From contig CAXXNS010000014.1 in NCBI GenBank assembly GCA_963666895.2, positions 1-64,000 on the forward strand: a stretch of DNA of 64,000 bases. Reading direction: 5' to 3'. Within the stretch, counting starts at the first letter, position 1. Each line of letters starts with the position of its first letter. This stretch comes from G963666895 sp963666895. GTDB lineage: Bacteria; Desulfobacterota; Desulfovibrionia; Desulfovibrionales; Desulfovibrionaceae. Positions 25,165-33,451 of the stretch are shown here, in pieces. A program made the position numbers and the translations under genes. Below the pieces are notes generated by a model. It made no database searches. It was not told the origin of the DNA and saw only the letters and a program-made list of their open reading frames with translations.

Positions 25165-27141
25165 ATGGCTCGGGTGACGGTCAGCAATCTGGAGAAAGGC
25201 TACGGCGGACGCAGCCTGTTCTCGGATTTGTCCTTTGACCTGGCTCCGGGCATGCGGCTGGCCGTGGCCGGTCCCAACGGCGGAGGCAAGTCCACGCTGC
25301 TGCGCATCCTGGCCGGACGGGACCGTGCGGACGAGGGCACGGTCACCGTGGCCAAGGGCGCGCGCCTGGGCTACGTGGCCCAGGAACTGTCCGAGGCCGA
25401 CCTGGCCCGGGCCCTGCTGCCCTGGGTTCTGGAGGTGCTGCCTTCCTGGTCCGACTTCTGGGCCGAGTGGGAACAGGCCGTGGCCGACAAGGACCAGGCC
25501 CGGCTGGAACGGCTGTCCGCGCGCCAGGACGACCTGGAGCACCGTTTCGGCTACAACCCGGACCACCAGGCCCGGACCATACTCCAGGGCCTCGGCTTTT
25601 CCGAGACCGACCTGACCCGCCGTCTGGGCGAGCTGTCCGGCGGCTGGCGGGAGCGGGCCAAGCTGGGCCGGGTCCTGCTCCAGGGAGCGGACGTGCTCCT
25701 GCTGGACGAGCCCACCAACCACCTGGACCTGGAAGCCATCGAGTGGCTGGAATCCTATCTCCTGGACTTCCGGGGCGCGCTGGCCTTCGTGGCCCACGAT
25801 CGGGTTTTTTTGGACAAGGTGGGCGGCCACGTGCTGTTCCTGGCCGACGGCCGCACGGTCTGGCACAAGGGCACCTTCACCTCGTTCCTGGAGCGGGAGG
25901 AGGAGCATGCCGAGCGCGTGTCCCGCGAGGCGGCCAAGCTGTCCTCCAAGATCGAGCACGAGATGAGCTACATCCGCCGCTTCCGGGTCAAGGCCCGCAA
26001 GTCGGCCCAGGCCCAGTCCAAGCTCAAAAGGGTGGAGAAGCTGGAGGACGAGTTGGACCGCGTGCGCGGCGAGTCCACGGCCATGCGCCGGGGCCGCTCC
26101 CTGTCTTTTTCCCTGCCCGAGCCCGCGCGCGGGGACAAGGCCGCGGTCAGCGCGGTGGACCTGACCTTCGCGTACAAGGACTCGGACCCGGTCTGGCCGC
26201 CCCTGTCGTTCCAGCTTTTCCGGGGCTCGCGCATCGCCCTGCTGGCCCCCAACGGAGCGGGCAAGTCCACCCTTTTGAAGCTTATCACCGGCGAGCTGAA
26301 ATCCACGGGCGGCCACATCAAGGTCGGCCCGGCCACCACGGTGGGCTACTTCAGCCAGCACCAGACCGAGATCCTGATCCCGGAGCGCTCCGTGCTGTCC
26401 GAGATACGCCGTCTGAGTGACTCCCGGCTCACCGAGGAGGAGCTCATGAGCACCCTGGGGTTGTTCCTGCTCGGCGAGCCCTATTTCGACCGGCCCGTGT
26501 CCGCCCTGTCCGGCGGCGAGAAGAGCAGGCTGGTGCTGGCCTCCCTGTTCCTGGCCCGGGCCAATTTGCTCATCCTGGACGAGCCCACCAACCACCTGGA
26601 CCTGGAGTCGCGCATGGGCCTGGTGCAGGCGCTCAAGGCCTTTGCGGGCACGCTCCTGTTCGTGGCCCACGACCGCTACCTGCTCAACGAGGTGGCCGGG
26701 GAGGTCTGGGGCCTGGGGCCGTGGGGCATCGAGCATTTCCACGATTTCGCCCGCTACGACGCCTGGCGCAAGGCGCGGCTGGCCGGGGAGCAGGCCCCCG
26801 CGTCCGAGCGCAAGCGTGTCACCCCTGAGCGCAAGTATTTGACCAAGGAAGACAAGCGGGCCGCGGCCGAGCGCCGCAACGCCATGCACCGCAAGCTCAA
26901 GCCGTTGCAGGACGAGTACGCCAAGCTGGAAAAGGCCCTGGACAAGGCCATGAACGAGCAGTCCGAGTCCGAGGCCAAACTGGCCGACTCCGCGATCTAC
27001 GACAAGCCCGAGGAGGCTCTGCGCTGGAACAAGGTTTACATCCAGTCCGGCGAGGAGTGCGAATCGCTTATGGAGCGGCTGGCCGAGCTGGAGGCGCGCA
27101 TGGACAAGGTCCGGTCCGCATTCGCCACGGAGGAGTCATGA
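25165..27141 (+). CDS. ABC-F family ATPase
   Basis: A 658-residue soluble protein with two ABC domains and no membrane segments. Walker A motifs are GPNGGGKST (~36) and APNGAGKST (~360). Signatures are LSGGWRERAKL and LSGGEKSRLVLA, and each Walker B reads LDEPTNHLDLE, the ABC-F hallmark. A charged P-site-tRNA-interaction linker separates them and a C-terminal coiled coil (~560-650) follows, as in Uup/YheS-type proteins. These act on the ribosome as translation factors or give antibiotic protection; this one is more likely housekeeping. It heads an operon with a Nudix gene. Confidence 0.93.
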   Translation: MARVTVSNLEKGYGGRSLFSDLSFDLAPGMRLAVAGPNGGGKSTLLRILAGRDRADEGTVTVAKGARLGYVAQELSEADLARALLPWVLEVLPSWSDFWAEWEQAVADKDQARLERLSARQDDLEHRFGYNPDHQARTILQGLGFSETDLTRRLGELSGGWRERAKLGRVLLQGADVLLLDEPTNHLDLEAIEWLESYLLDFRGALAFVAHDRVFLDKVGGHVLFLADGRTVWHKGTFTSFLEREEEHAERVSREAAKLSSKIEHEMSYIRRFRVKARKSAQAQSKLKRVEKLEDELDRVRGESTAMRRGRSLSFSLPEPARGDKAAVSAVDLTFAYKDSDPVWPPLSFQLFRGSRIALLAPNGAGKSTLLKLITGELKSTGGHIKVGPATTVGYFSQHQTEILIPERSVLSEIRRLSDSRLTEEELMSTLGLFLLGEPYFDRPVSALSGGEKSRLVLASLFLARANLLILDEPTNHLDLESRMGLVQALKAFAGTLLFVAHDRYLLNEVAGEVWGLGPWGIEHFHDFARYDAWRKARLAGEQAPASERKRVTPERKYLTKEDKRAAAERRNAMHRKLKPLQDEYAKLEKALDKAMNEQSESEAKLADSAIYDKPEEALRWNKVYIQSGEECESLMERLAELEARMDKVRSAFATEES

Positions 27142-27569
27142 CCCCCACCCTGGACGAGATCGAGGTGGTGGCGGGCATCCTGTGGCGCGAGGGCCGCTGC
27201 CTGGCCACCAGCCGCCCGCCCCTGGGACGCCACCCCGGGCTGTGGGAGTTTCCCGGCGGCAAGACCGAGCCCGGCGAAGCCCTGGAAACGGCCCTGGCCC
27301 GCGAGCTGGCCGAGGAGCTGGGCGTGGCGGTCCTGGCCTGCGAACACTGGCTGACCAAGCGCCACGTGTACCCGGACTACGCAGTGGTCCTGCATTTCTT
27401 TCACGTCACCGCCTTTGACCGCGAGCCGCGGCCCCGGGAGGGACAGGACCTGCGCTGGATCGACCCGGCCCTGGGCCTGGCCGGATGCCCGGACCTGACC
27501 TTCGTGCCCGCGGACGTGGAGGTGGTCGAGACCCTGGCCCGGCTTGCCCGGGCCACGGATTCGGAGTAA
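27138..27569 (+). CDS. Nudix hydrolase (MutT-like)
   Basis: A 143-residue protein with the full Nudix box, GGKTEPGEALETALARELAE then ELGV. The flanks (ATSRPPLGRHPGLWEFPGG) match MutT/CTP-pyrophosphohydrolase-type enzymes that cleave oxidised or other (d)NTPs. The start codon overlaps the ABC-F stop (ATGA), so translation is coupled. Confidence 0.9.
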   Translation: MTPTLDEIEVVAGILWREGRCLATSRPPLGRHPGLWEFPGGKTEPGEALETALARELAEELGVAVLACEHWLTKRHVYPDYAVVLHFFHVTAFDREPRPREGQDLRWIDPALGLAGCPDLTFVPADVEVVETLARLARATDSE

Positions 27570-27592
27570 CCGTCAAGACCTTCGAGGTGCTT

Positions 27593-28462
27593 ATGCGCAT
27601 ACCGGAACTCATGGCCGCCAGACGGCCCTTCCTGTCCCTGGAATTTTTCCCGCCCAAGGAGCGCGAGGCCTGGCCCGGCTTCTTCCAGGTGGTGGAGCAA
27701 CTGGCCCAGCTGAACCCGCTGTTCGTGTCCGTGACCTACGGCGCGGGCGGCTCCACCCAGGACAACACCCTGGAGATCGTACGCGGCATGAAGGAGCGCG
27801 GCCTGACCGCCATGGCCCACCTGACCTGCGTCGGGGCCACGGCCGAGCGCATCGAGGGGTTCCTGAACGCCCTGGTCCGGACCGGAGCGCAGAACGTCCT
27901 GGCCCTGCGCGGCGATCCGCCCCGCAACAACCCGGACTTCGATTTTTCGGCCGGAGAGTTCGCCCACGCCTCGGACCTGGTGGGCTTCATCAAGGAGAAG
28001 CGGCCGGAACTGGCCGTGGGCGCGGCCGCCTATCCCGAGCCGCACTTCGAGTCTCCAAGCATCAAGGACAGTCTGCACTGGGCCAAGCACAAGATGGACG
28101 TGGGCGCGGACTTCCTGGTCACCCAGCTCTTCTTCGACAACCGGCTGTACTTCGACTTCGTGGAGCGGCTGGCGGCCATGGGTGCGGACAAGCCCGTGCT
28201 GCCGGGCGTTCTGCCCATCCTGAGCCTCAAGTCGGCCAAGTTCGTGCTCTCCATGTGCAACGCGGCCATCCCCGGCAAGTTCCTGGCCGCCCTGGAAGGA
28301 GCCTTCGACAAGGGCGGGGACGACGCCGTGCGCGAGGTGGGACTGGCCTACGCCAAGCGTCAGGCGCAGGAATTGCTTGACGGCGGGGCTCCCGGAGTGC
28401 ACCTCTACACGCTGAACAAGGCGGAAGCCTGTCTCGAAATAGGCGAAAGCCTCAATCTTTAA
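27593..28462 (+). CDS. metF: 5,10-methylenetetrahydrofolate reductase
   Basis: A flavoprotein that reduces methylene-THF to methyl-THF for methionine synthesis; in sulfate reducers it may also serve a methyl-branch pathway. It shows SLEFFPPKE, VTYGAGGSTQD, HLTCVGAT, ALRGDPP and DVGADFLVTQLFFDN, all MetF blocks. 289 residues. Start ATG 27593 has GAGG six bases upstream. It is 11 bases from asd, so both belong to one methionine/threonine-oriented operon. Confidence 0.95.
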   Translation: MRIPELMAARRPFLSLEFFPPKEREAWPGFFQVVEQLAQLNPLFVSVTYGAGGSTQDNTLEIVRGMKERGLTAMAHLTCVGATAERIEGFLNALVRTGAQNVLALRGDPPRNNPDFDFSAGEFAHASDLVGFIKEKRPELAVGAAAYPEPHFESPSIKDSLHWAKHKMDVGADFLVTQLFFDNRLYFDFVERLAAMGADKPVLPGVLPILSLKSAKFVLSMCNAAIPGKFLAALEGAFDKGGDDAVREVGLAYAKRQAQELLDGGAPGVHLYTLNKAEACLEIGESLNL

Positions 28463-28473
28463 GGGGGAAGGAG

Positions 28474-29499
28474 ATGAGCAAGCAACCCAGGGTGGCGGTC
28501 TGCGGAGCCACGGGCGCCGTGGGCCGCGAAATGCTGAAGATTCTCGAGGAGCGCAACTTCCCGGCTTCCGAGGTGGTTCCCTTTGCCTCGGCCCGGTCCA
28601 AGGGCCTCAAGCTGCCCTTTGCGGGCGGCGAGATCATTGTGCAGGAACTGACCCACGATTGCTTCACCGGCTTCGACCTGGCCGTGTTTTCGGCCGGTGG
28701 CGCGGCCAGCACCGAGTTCGCCCCGTCCGCGGCCAAAGCGGGCTGCGTGGTGGTGGACAACTCCAACGCCTGGCGCATGGACCCGGAGGTGCCCCTGGTG
28801 GTGCCCGAGGTCAATCCCGACGACCTGGCCAAGCACAAGGGCATCATCGCCAACCCCAACTGTTCCACCATCCAGATGGTGGTGGTCCTGAAGCCCATCC
28901 ACGACGAGGCCAAGATCAAGCGGGTGGTGGTCTCCACCTACCAGGCCGTGTCCGGCACGGGCCAGAAGGCCATCCGAGAGCTGGAGGGCCAAGTGTCCGC
29001 GCTCATGAACGGCCGGGAGCCCGAGGTCAACGTCTACCCGCACCAGATCGCGTTCAACTGCCTGCCGCAGATCGATATCTTCCTGGACAACCTCTACACC
29101 CGGGAAGAGATGAAGATGGTGCACGAGACCGTGAAGATCATGGGCGACCCGTCCATCAAGGTCTCGGCCACGGCCGTGCGCGTGCCCGTGTTCCACGGCC
29201 ACTCCGAGTCCGTGAACATCGAGACCGAGGGCAAGCTGACCGTGGAGGACTGCCGCATGCTCCTGACCAAGGCCCCGGGCATCACCGTGGTCGATTACCC
29301 GGAGAAGGGCGCCTATCCCATGGCCATCGACGCCGCGGGCCAGGACGACGTGTTTGTTGGCCGCATCCGCGAGGACGAGACCATCGACAAGGGGTTGAAC
29401 CTGTGGGTGGTGTCCGACAACATCCGCAAGGGCGCGGCCCTGAACACCATCCAGATCGCCGAGACGCTGATTCAAAGGGACCTGCTGCGCGTCCCGTAA
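28474..29499 (+). CDS. asd: Aspartate-semialdehyde dehydrogenase
   Basis: Reduces aspartyl phosphate with NADPH at the branch to lysine, threonine and methionine. GATGAVGREML binds NADPH; the catalytic cysteine lies in ANPNCSTIQ; the substrate block is YQAVSGTGQKA. 341 residues. Between metF and an aminotransferase gene, with short spacers. Confidence 0.97.
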   Translation: MSKQPRVAVCGATGAVGREMLKILEERNFPASEVVPFASARSKGLKLPFAGGEIIVQELTHDCFTGFDLAVFSAGGAASTEFAPSAAKAGCVVVDNSNAWRMDPEVPLVVPEVNPDDLAKHKGIIANPNCSTIQMVVVLKPIHDEAKIKRVVVSTYQAVSGTGQKAIRELEGQVSALMNGREPEVNVYPHQIAFNCLPQIDIFLDNLYTREEMKMVHETVKIMGDPSIKVSATAVRVPVFHGHSESVNIETEGKLTVEDCRMLLTKAPGITVVDYPEKGAYPMAIDAAGQDDVFVGRIREDETIDKGLNLWVVSDNIRKGAALNTIQIAETLIQRDLLRVP

Positions 29500-29517
29500 G
29501 CCTTTGGGGAGGAGAAC

Positions 29518-30459
29518 GTGATTCCGGTTGTGGACAAGGACGAATATCTGGCCGCGCTCATCAACGCTCCGCGGCCCGGCGCGGACAAGGTGCAGGCTTT
29601 TTACGACCACCGGGTGGGGAAGATCTGCCGCGACCCGCAGGCCATGCTCCTGCCCTGGGACGACCATCTGGTGCACCGCGGGGACGGAGTGTTCGAGACC
29701 GCCAAGTTCGTGGGCCGCAAGCTCTACCAGCTGGAGCCGCACATCGCCCGCATGCAGCGTTCGTCCACGGCCATCCACCTCCTGCCGCCCTGTTCCTGGG
29801 ACGAGGTCCGGGAAATCGTCCTGGACACGGCCCGGGCCGGCGGCCGGGAGAACGGCCTGGTCCGCATCCTCCTGGGCCGTGGGCCTGGCGGCTTCGGCAT
29901 CGATCCGGACGAGTGCCCCCTGCCCAGCCTGTACGTGGTGGTCTACGACCTGGCCCTCAAGCCGACCGAGTACTTCGACCGGGGCGTGACCGCGTTCAAG
30001 ACCAAGGTGCCGGCCAAACAGGCCTACCTGGCCACCATCAAGTCCATCGACTACCTGCCCAACGTGCTCATGAAGCGCGAGGCCCACGACCTGGGCTACG
30101 ATTTCCCGGTCTGCTTCGACGCCCACGGCTTCCTGGCCGAGGGGGCCACGGAGAACGTGTGCATGGTGGACGAGAAGGGCACCCTGGTCATCCCCGAGTT
30201 CACCAACGCCCTGGCCGGAACCACCCTCATGCGGGCCGTGGACCTCATCAAGTCCGAGGCGGACGTGGTCTTCCGGGGCATTCGCGAGAGCGAGCTGCTC
30301 ACGGCCCGCGAGGTGATCATCATCGGCACCACCCTGGACGCCGTGGGCGTGGTCCGGTTCAACGGCCAGCCCATCCACGACGTGCGGCCCGGCCCCATGG
30401 CCCGGCGGCTCAAGGCGCTCCTCGTTAAAGACCTGGAGGAGAACGGCACGCCGCTCTAG
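29518..30459 (+). CDS. Class IV PLP-dependent aminotransferase (IlvE/PabC family)
   Basis: A 313-residue fold-type IV enzyme. HRGDGVFETAKF holds the usual N-terminal block, IKSIDYLPNVLMKREA the active-site lysine, and FLAEGATENVCMVDEKG the PLP phosphate region. It may be a branched-chain aminotransferase or aminodeoxychorismate lyase; sequence alone does not decide. It starts at GTG 29518 after GGGGAGGAG and ends the operon at a strong terminator. Confidence 0.9.
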   Translation: MIPVVDKDEYLAALINAPRPGADKVQAFYDHRVGKICRDPQAMLLPWDDHLVHRGDGVFETAKFVGRKLYQLEPHIARMQRSSTAIHLLPPCSWDEVREIVLDTARAGGRENGLVRILLGRGPGGFGIDPDECPLPSLYVVVYDLALKPTEYFDRGVTAFKTKVPAKQAYLATIKSIDYLPNVLMKREAHDLGYDFPVCFDAHGFLAEGATENVCMVDEKGTLVIPEFTNALAGTTLMRAVDLIKSEADVVFRGIRESELLTAREVIIIGTTLDAVGVVRFNGQPIHDVRPGPMARRLKALLVKDLEENGTPL

Positions 30460-30480
30460 CTGTAGTATTCGAAACATGAA

Positions 30481-30507
30481 AAAGGCCGCCCAAGGGCGGC
30501 CTTTTTT
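30481..30507. terminator. Bidirectional terminator
   Basis: AAAGGCCGCCC / GGGCGGCCTTT with an AA loop and T-runs on both sides. It serves the aminotransferase operon on plus and the glycosyltransferase on minus. Confidence 0.92.
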
Positions 30508-30520
30508 GTTGCGGGTCGGA

Positions 30521-31414
30521 TCATACGGCCGGGGAAAGCAGGCCGTCCATGACCTCTTCGGGGTAGTCCTGGTATGGCCTGAGGGTGCGCCGCACCCAGC
30601 GGTCGCGCAGCCGCTCGGCCTCGCGTTTGCCAGGAATGCGTCCGGCCGGGGTGCACAGGGCCCAGGCCTCCCGACGCAGTACGGCCAGCGCCCAGGTCAT
30701 GGTGGGCGAGGAGAAGAAGCCCGGGTTGGCGGTCACCAGCCGGGCCCGGCGCCGTTCCTCGTTCCGGTCGCGGAACATGGGTGGCGCCTGGATCACGGTG
30801 GTCAGGGTCTTGCGCACGCTCACGGTCTCCAGCCCGGACATCCAGGCCTGCACGCCCAGGTCCCAGCCGGGCAGACCCGAGTCCGCCCGGAAGCGGACGC
30901 CGGATTCCCAGGCCTGGCGGCTCAGGGCCGGACGGGGCCCCACGCAGTCCACGCGGCGCAGCCGGTCCGGGGAGTAGCCTGAGGACCGGGCCAGCCTGCC
31001 GGGCGTGCTGGAGAAGGGGCCCAGGCGCAGGCTGTTGGCCAGGGCCAGCCCGGCCGGTTCGCCGCCCGAGTGCAGGGCCTGGTCGAACAGGTCCAGGGCC
31101 AACGGGTGGACCCGGTCGTCCGGGTTCAGGACCAGCATGGTCCGGCCCGCGCAGCGGGCCAGGGAACGGTTGCTCAGTCGGGTCATGCTGCAGGGGCCCG
31201 GAGGACCCACATCCAGGAGCAGGCTGGCCGGGGCGAGCAGCTTGCGCCACTGCTCCAGCAGTTTGAAATTCATTTCCCCTTTGTGGTCGGCCAGGCGAAT
31301 CTCCAGCTCGGCCAGGTCCATGCGCTGGGCGGACAGGCCGGTCAAAAGCCTCGGCAGGGCTGCGGAGGGGTGAAACAGGGGTATGATGACGCTTACGCGC
31401 GGTGTTGCGGACAT
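30521..31414 (-). CDS. GT2-like glycosyltransferase
   Basis: A 297-residue GT-A protein. It starts VSVIIPLFHPSAALPRLLTG, the family 2 nucleotide-binding strand, and has LVLNPDDRV, a DxD-like metal site, near residue 95. The C-terminal part is divergent. Probably makes surface or flagellar glycan with the next, divergent gene. AAGGG precedes start 31414. Confidence 0.75.
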   Translation of the reverse strand: MSATPRVSVIIPLFHPSAALPRLLTGLSAQRMDLAELEIRLADHKGEMNFKLLEQWRKLLAPASLLLDVGPPGPCSMTRLSNRSLARCAGRTMLVLNPDDRVHPLALDLFDQALHSGGEPAGLALANSLRLGPFSSTPGRLARSSGYSPDRLRRVDCVGPRPALSRQAWESGVRFRADSGLPGWDLGVQAWMSGLETVSVRKTLTTVIQAPPMFRDRNEERRRARLVTANPGFFSSPTMTWALAVLRREAWALCTPAGRIPGKREAERLRDRWVRRTLRPYQDYPEEVMDGLLSPAV

Positions 31415-31618
31415 GAATCCCTTCCCTGGGTGGTTGTCCGGTTGCTTTCAGGCGTCCGCGTCACTGTCCGTGTGCGCAGTACGCCGCTCTCGTATCTTCC
31501 CTATCGGAGCGTTAGACACGGGTCTTTAGGGCCGATTCGGAAAAAGGCGGATTTTTTTCGCGTCTTGCCATGAACGCCCGGGCCACGTAGTCTGCGCAGA
31601 GCCGTTGCCGGAGAGCGC

Positions 31619-33352
31619 ATGGACAAGAACTCCCCGCCGATCAAAGACTATACCGTGGAGCCGGTCCTTCGGGACGGCTCGGTCGCGGACCTTCGTTTTC
31701 ACCTGCCACCGGACCCGAACTCGGACCAGGCGGGAGGCCGCGAGCGCGTCTGGCACCTCTGGGGCCGCAAGGGAGACGAGCGCGAGTCCGACCTGGCCGC
31801 AAAGGTCGAGCCCGGCGTTCTGCCCGTGCTCCTGGGCTCGGGCTTGGGCGTCTGCCTGAACGAGCTTTTAAAAGCCGGGCTGCCCGTGGTTGTGGTGGAC
31901 GCGGAAAACCGGGCCGTGGAGTGCTCGGGCGCGCGCCAAAACGCACCGGACGGCGACCTGCTCTGGCTGGATACCACCGACCCGGAGCAGGCCTGGCAGG
32001 CCCTGGCCGAGTGGCGCGAGGCGCACGGCGGCCTGCCCCTGTGCCTGATCAAGATTCCCCTGTATTTGCGGTTGCGGCCCGAGCTGTACGCCGTGCTGGC
32101 CGGGCGGATTCAAGGGGAGGGCGCCTCGTTCTGGGAGCGGGCCCGCTACCCCAAGTTCGCCTCGGCCAAGCCGCGCATCCTGCTGCTGCACAGCGACTAC
32201 TTTCTCATGGACGAGATCGGCGCGGCCCTGTCCCGGCTGTCCGTGGAGAGCGCGCGCCTGGAGGTGGGCACCCAGGGCACGGTGCGCGACGGGTTCGTGG
32301 AGGAGCTGCTTTCCCTGGCGGTGTCTTTCAAGCCCGACTTCGCCCTGGCCGTGAACCACCTGGGCCTGGACCGGGAAGGGCGTCTGGCCGGGCTCCTGGA
32401 GGAACTGGGCCTGCCCCTGGCCTCCTGGTTCGTGGACAGCCCGGAGCTTATCCTCTACCGCTATCCGCGCCAGAACACCCCGGGCGTGGCCGTGTTCACC
32501 TGGGACCAGGACGCCGTGGAGCCGATGCGCGACATGGGTTTCGGCACGGTTTTCCACCTGCCCTTGGCCACGGACCCGGACCGCTTCCGCCCCGGAGCAG
32601 GAAGCCCGGACCCGGCCTGGGTCACGGACGTGTCCTTCGTGGGCCACTCCCTGCTGGACCGGGTGGAGAGCTTCTGGGTCGAGACCGGACTCTCCGGGGA
32701 GCAGCGGGCGAAGTTCGACCCGGCCGTGGCCGGGTTCGCGTCCAGCCCGGTACGGTCCGTGGCCCGGTATCTTCACAGCGAATATCCCCAACTGGCCGAA
32801 GTACTGGACTGCCTGGACAGCGTGGAAGCGGCCCTGAACCTGGAAAAGTACGTCACCTTCGCGGCCACCCGCGACTACCGGGCCGCCTGTTTGAACCGCC
32901 TGGCCGGGCACGGGCCTTTGGTTGTGGGCGACCCGGGCTGGGCCGGGCTGCTGGGGCCGGACGAGTCCGGCGGGGGATGGTGGCGGAGCCATCCGCCCGT
33001 GGACTACGGCCGTGACCTGCCTCGGCTCTATCCCGCGGCCAAGGTCAACTTCAACGCCACCAGCCTGCAGATGAAGGGCGCGGTCAACCAGCGGGTGTTC
33101 GACTGCCCGGCCGTGGGCGCCTTCGTGCTCACGGACAGCCGCCGCCAACTGGAGGAGCTGTTCGAGCCCGGCCGGGAGGTGGCGGTGTACGATTCCCCGG
33201 AAGCCGTTCCCGAGGCCCTGGACCGCTGGCTGGCCGACCAACCGGGCCGGGAAGCCCTTGTGCGCCGGGCCCGGGCCCGGGTGCTGGCCGAGCACACCTA
33301 CGAGCGCAGGCTCGAAGACCTGATCCGAAATATGCGCTTAACGTTTGCTTAA
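31619..33352 (+). CDS. CgeB-type glycosyltransferase
   Basis: A 577-residue protein. The N-terminal third looks like a Rossmann domain (VLLGSGLGVCLNELLKAG). The rest resembles CgeB/YkvP glycosyltransferases (DUF3880 plus Glyco_trans_1_2): ASWFVDSPE, VAVFTWDQDAVEPMRDMG, FHLPLATDPDRF, and at the end NQRVFDCPAVGAFVLTD. Desulfovibrionaceae carry many such genes, some near flagellin; its acceptor here is unknown. Divergent from the GT2 gene with 204 bases between, in which I see no clear operator. Confidence 0.8.
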   Translation: MDKNSPPIKDYTVEPVLRDGSVADLRFHLPPDPNSDQAGGRERVWHLWGRKGDERESDLAAKVEPGVLPVLLGSGLGVCLNELLKAGLPVVVVDAENRAVECSGARQNAPDGDLLWLDTTDPEQAWQALAEWREAHGGLPLCLIKIPLYLRLRPELYAVLAGRIQGEGASFWERARYPKFASAKPRILLLHSDYFLMDEIGAALSRLSVESARLEVGTQGTVRDGFVEELLSLAVSFKPDFALAVNHLGLDREGRLAGLLEELGLPLASWFVDSPELILYRYPRQNTPGVAVFTWDQDAVEPMRDMGFGTVFHLPLATDPDRFRPGAGSPDPAWVTDVSFVGHSLLDRVESFWVETGLSGEQRAKFDPAVAGFASSPVRSVARYLHSEYPQLAEVLDCLDSVEAALNLEKYVTFAATRDYRAACLNRLAGHGPLVVGDPGWAGLLGPDESGGGWWRSHPPVDYGRDLPRLYPAAKVNFNATSLQMKGAVNQRVFDCPAVGAFVLTDSRRQLEELFEPGREVAVYDSPEAVPEALDRWLADQPGREALVRRARARVLAEHTYERRLEDLIRNMRLTFA

Positions 33353-33451
33353 TCGGACACGGCCTTGTGCTTGTTCACGTTTTTTGCAATAAACAGGGAG
33401 AGGTAAACTCTGCCGGGTTCCCATGATGCCCGGAGCCAGGGAGTAAGTCTT

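Noticed and set aside
28459..30477. A 672-codon minus-strand open frame
   Set aside because: Antisense to asd and the aminotransferase, both of which have clear catalytic motifs.
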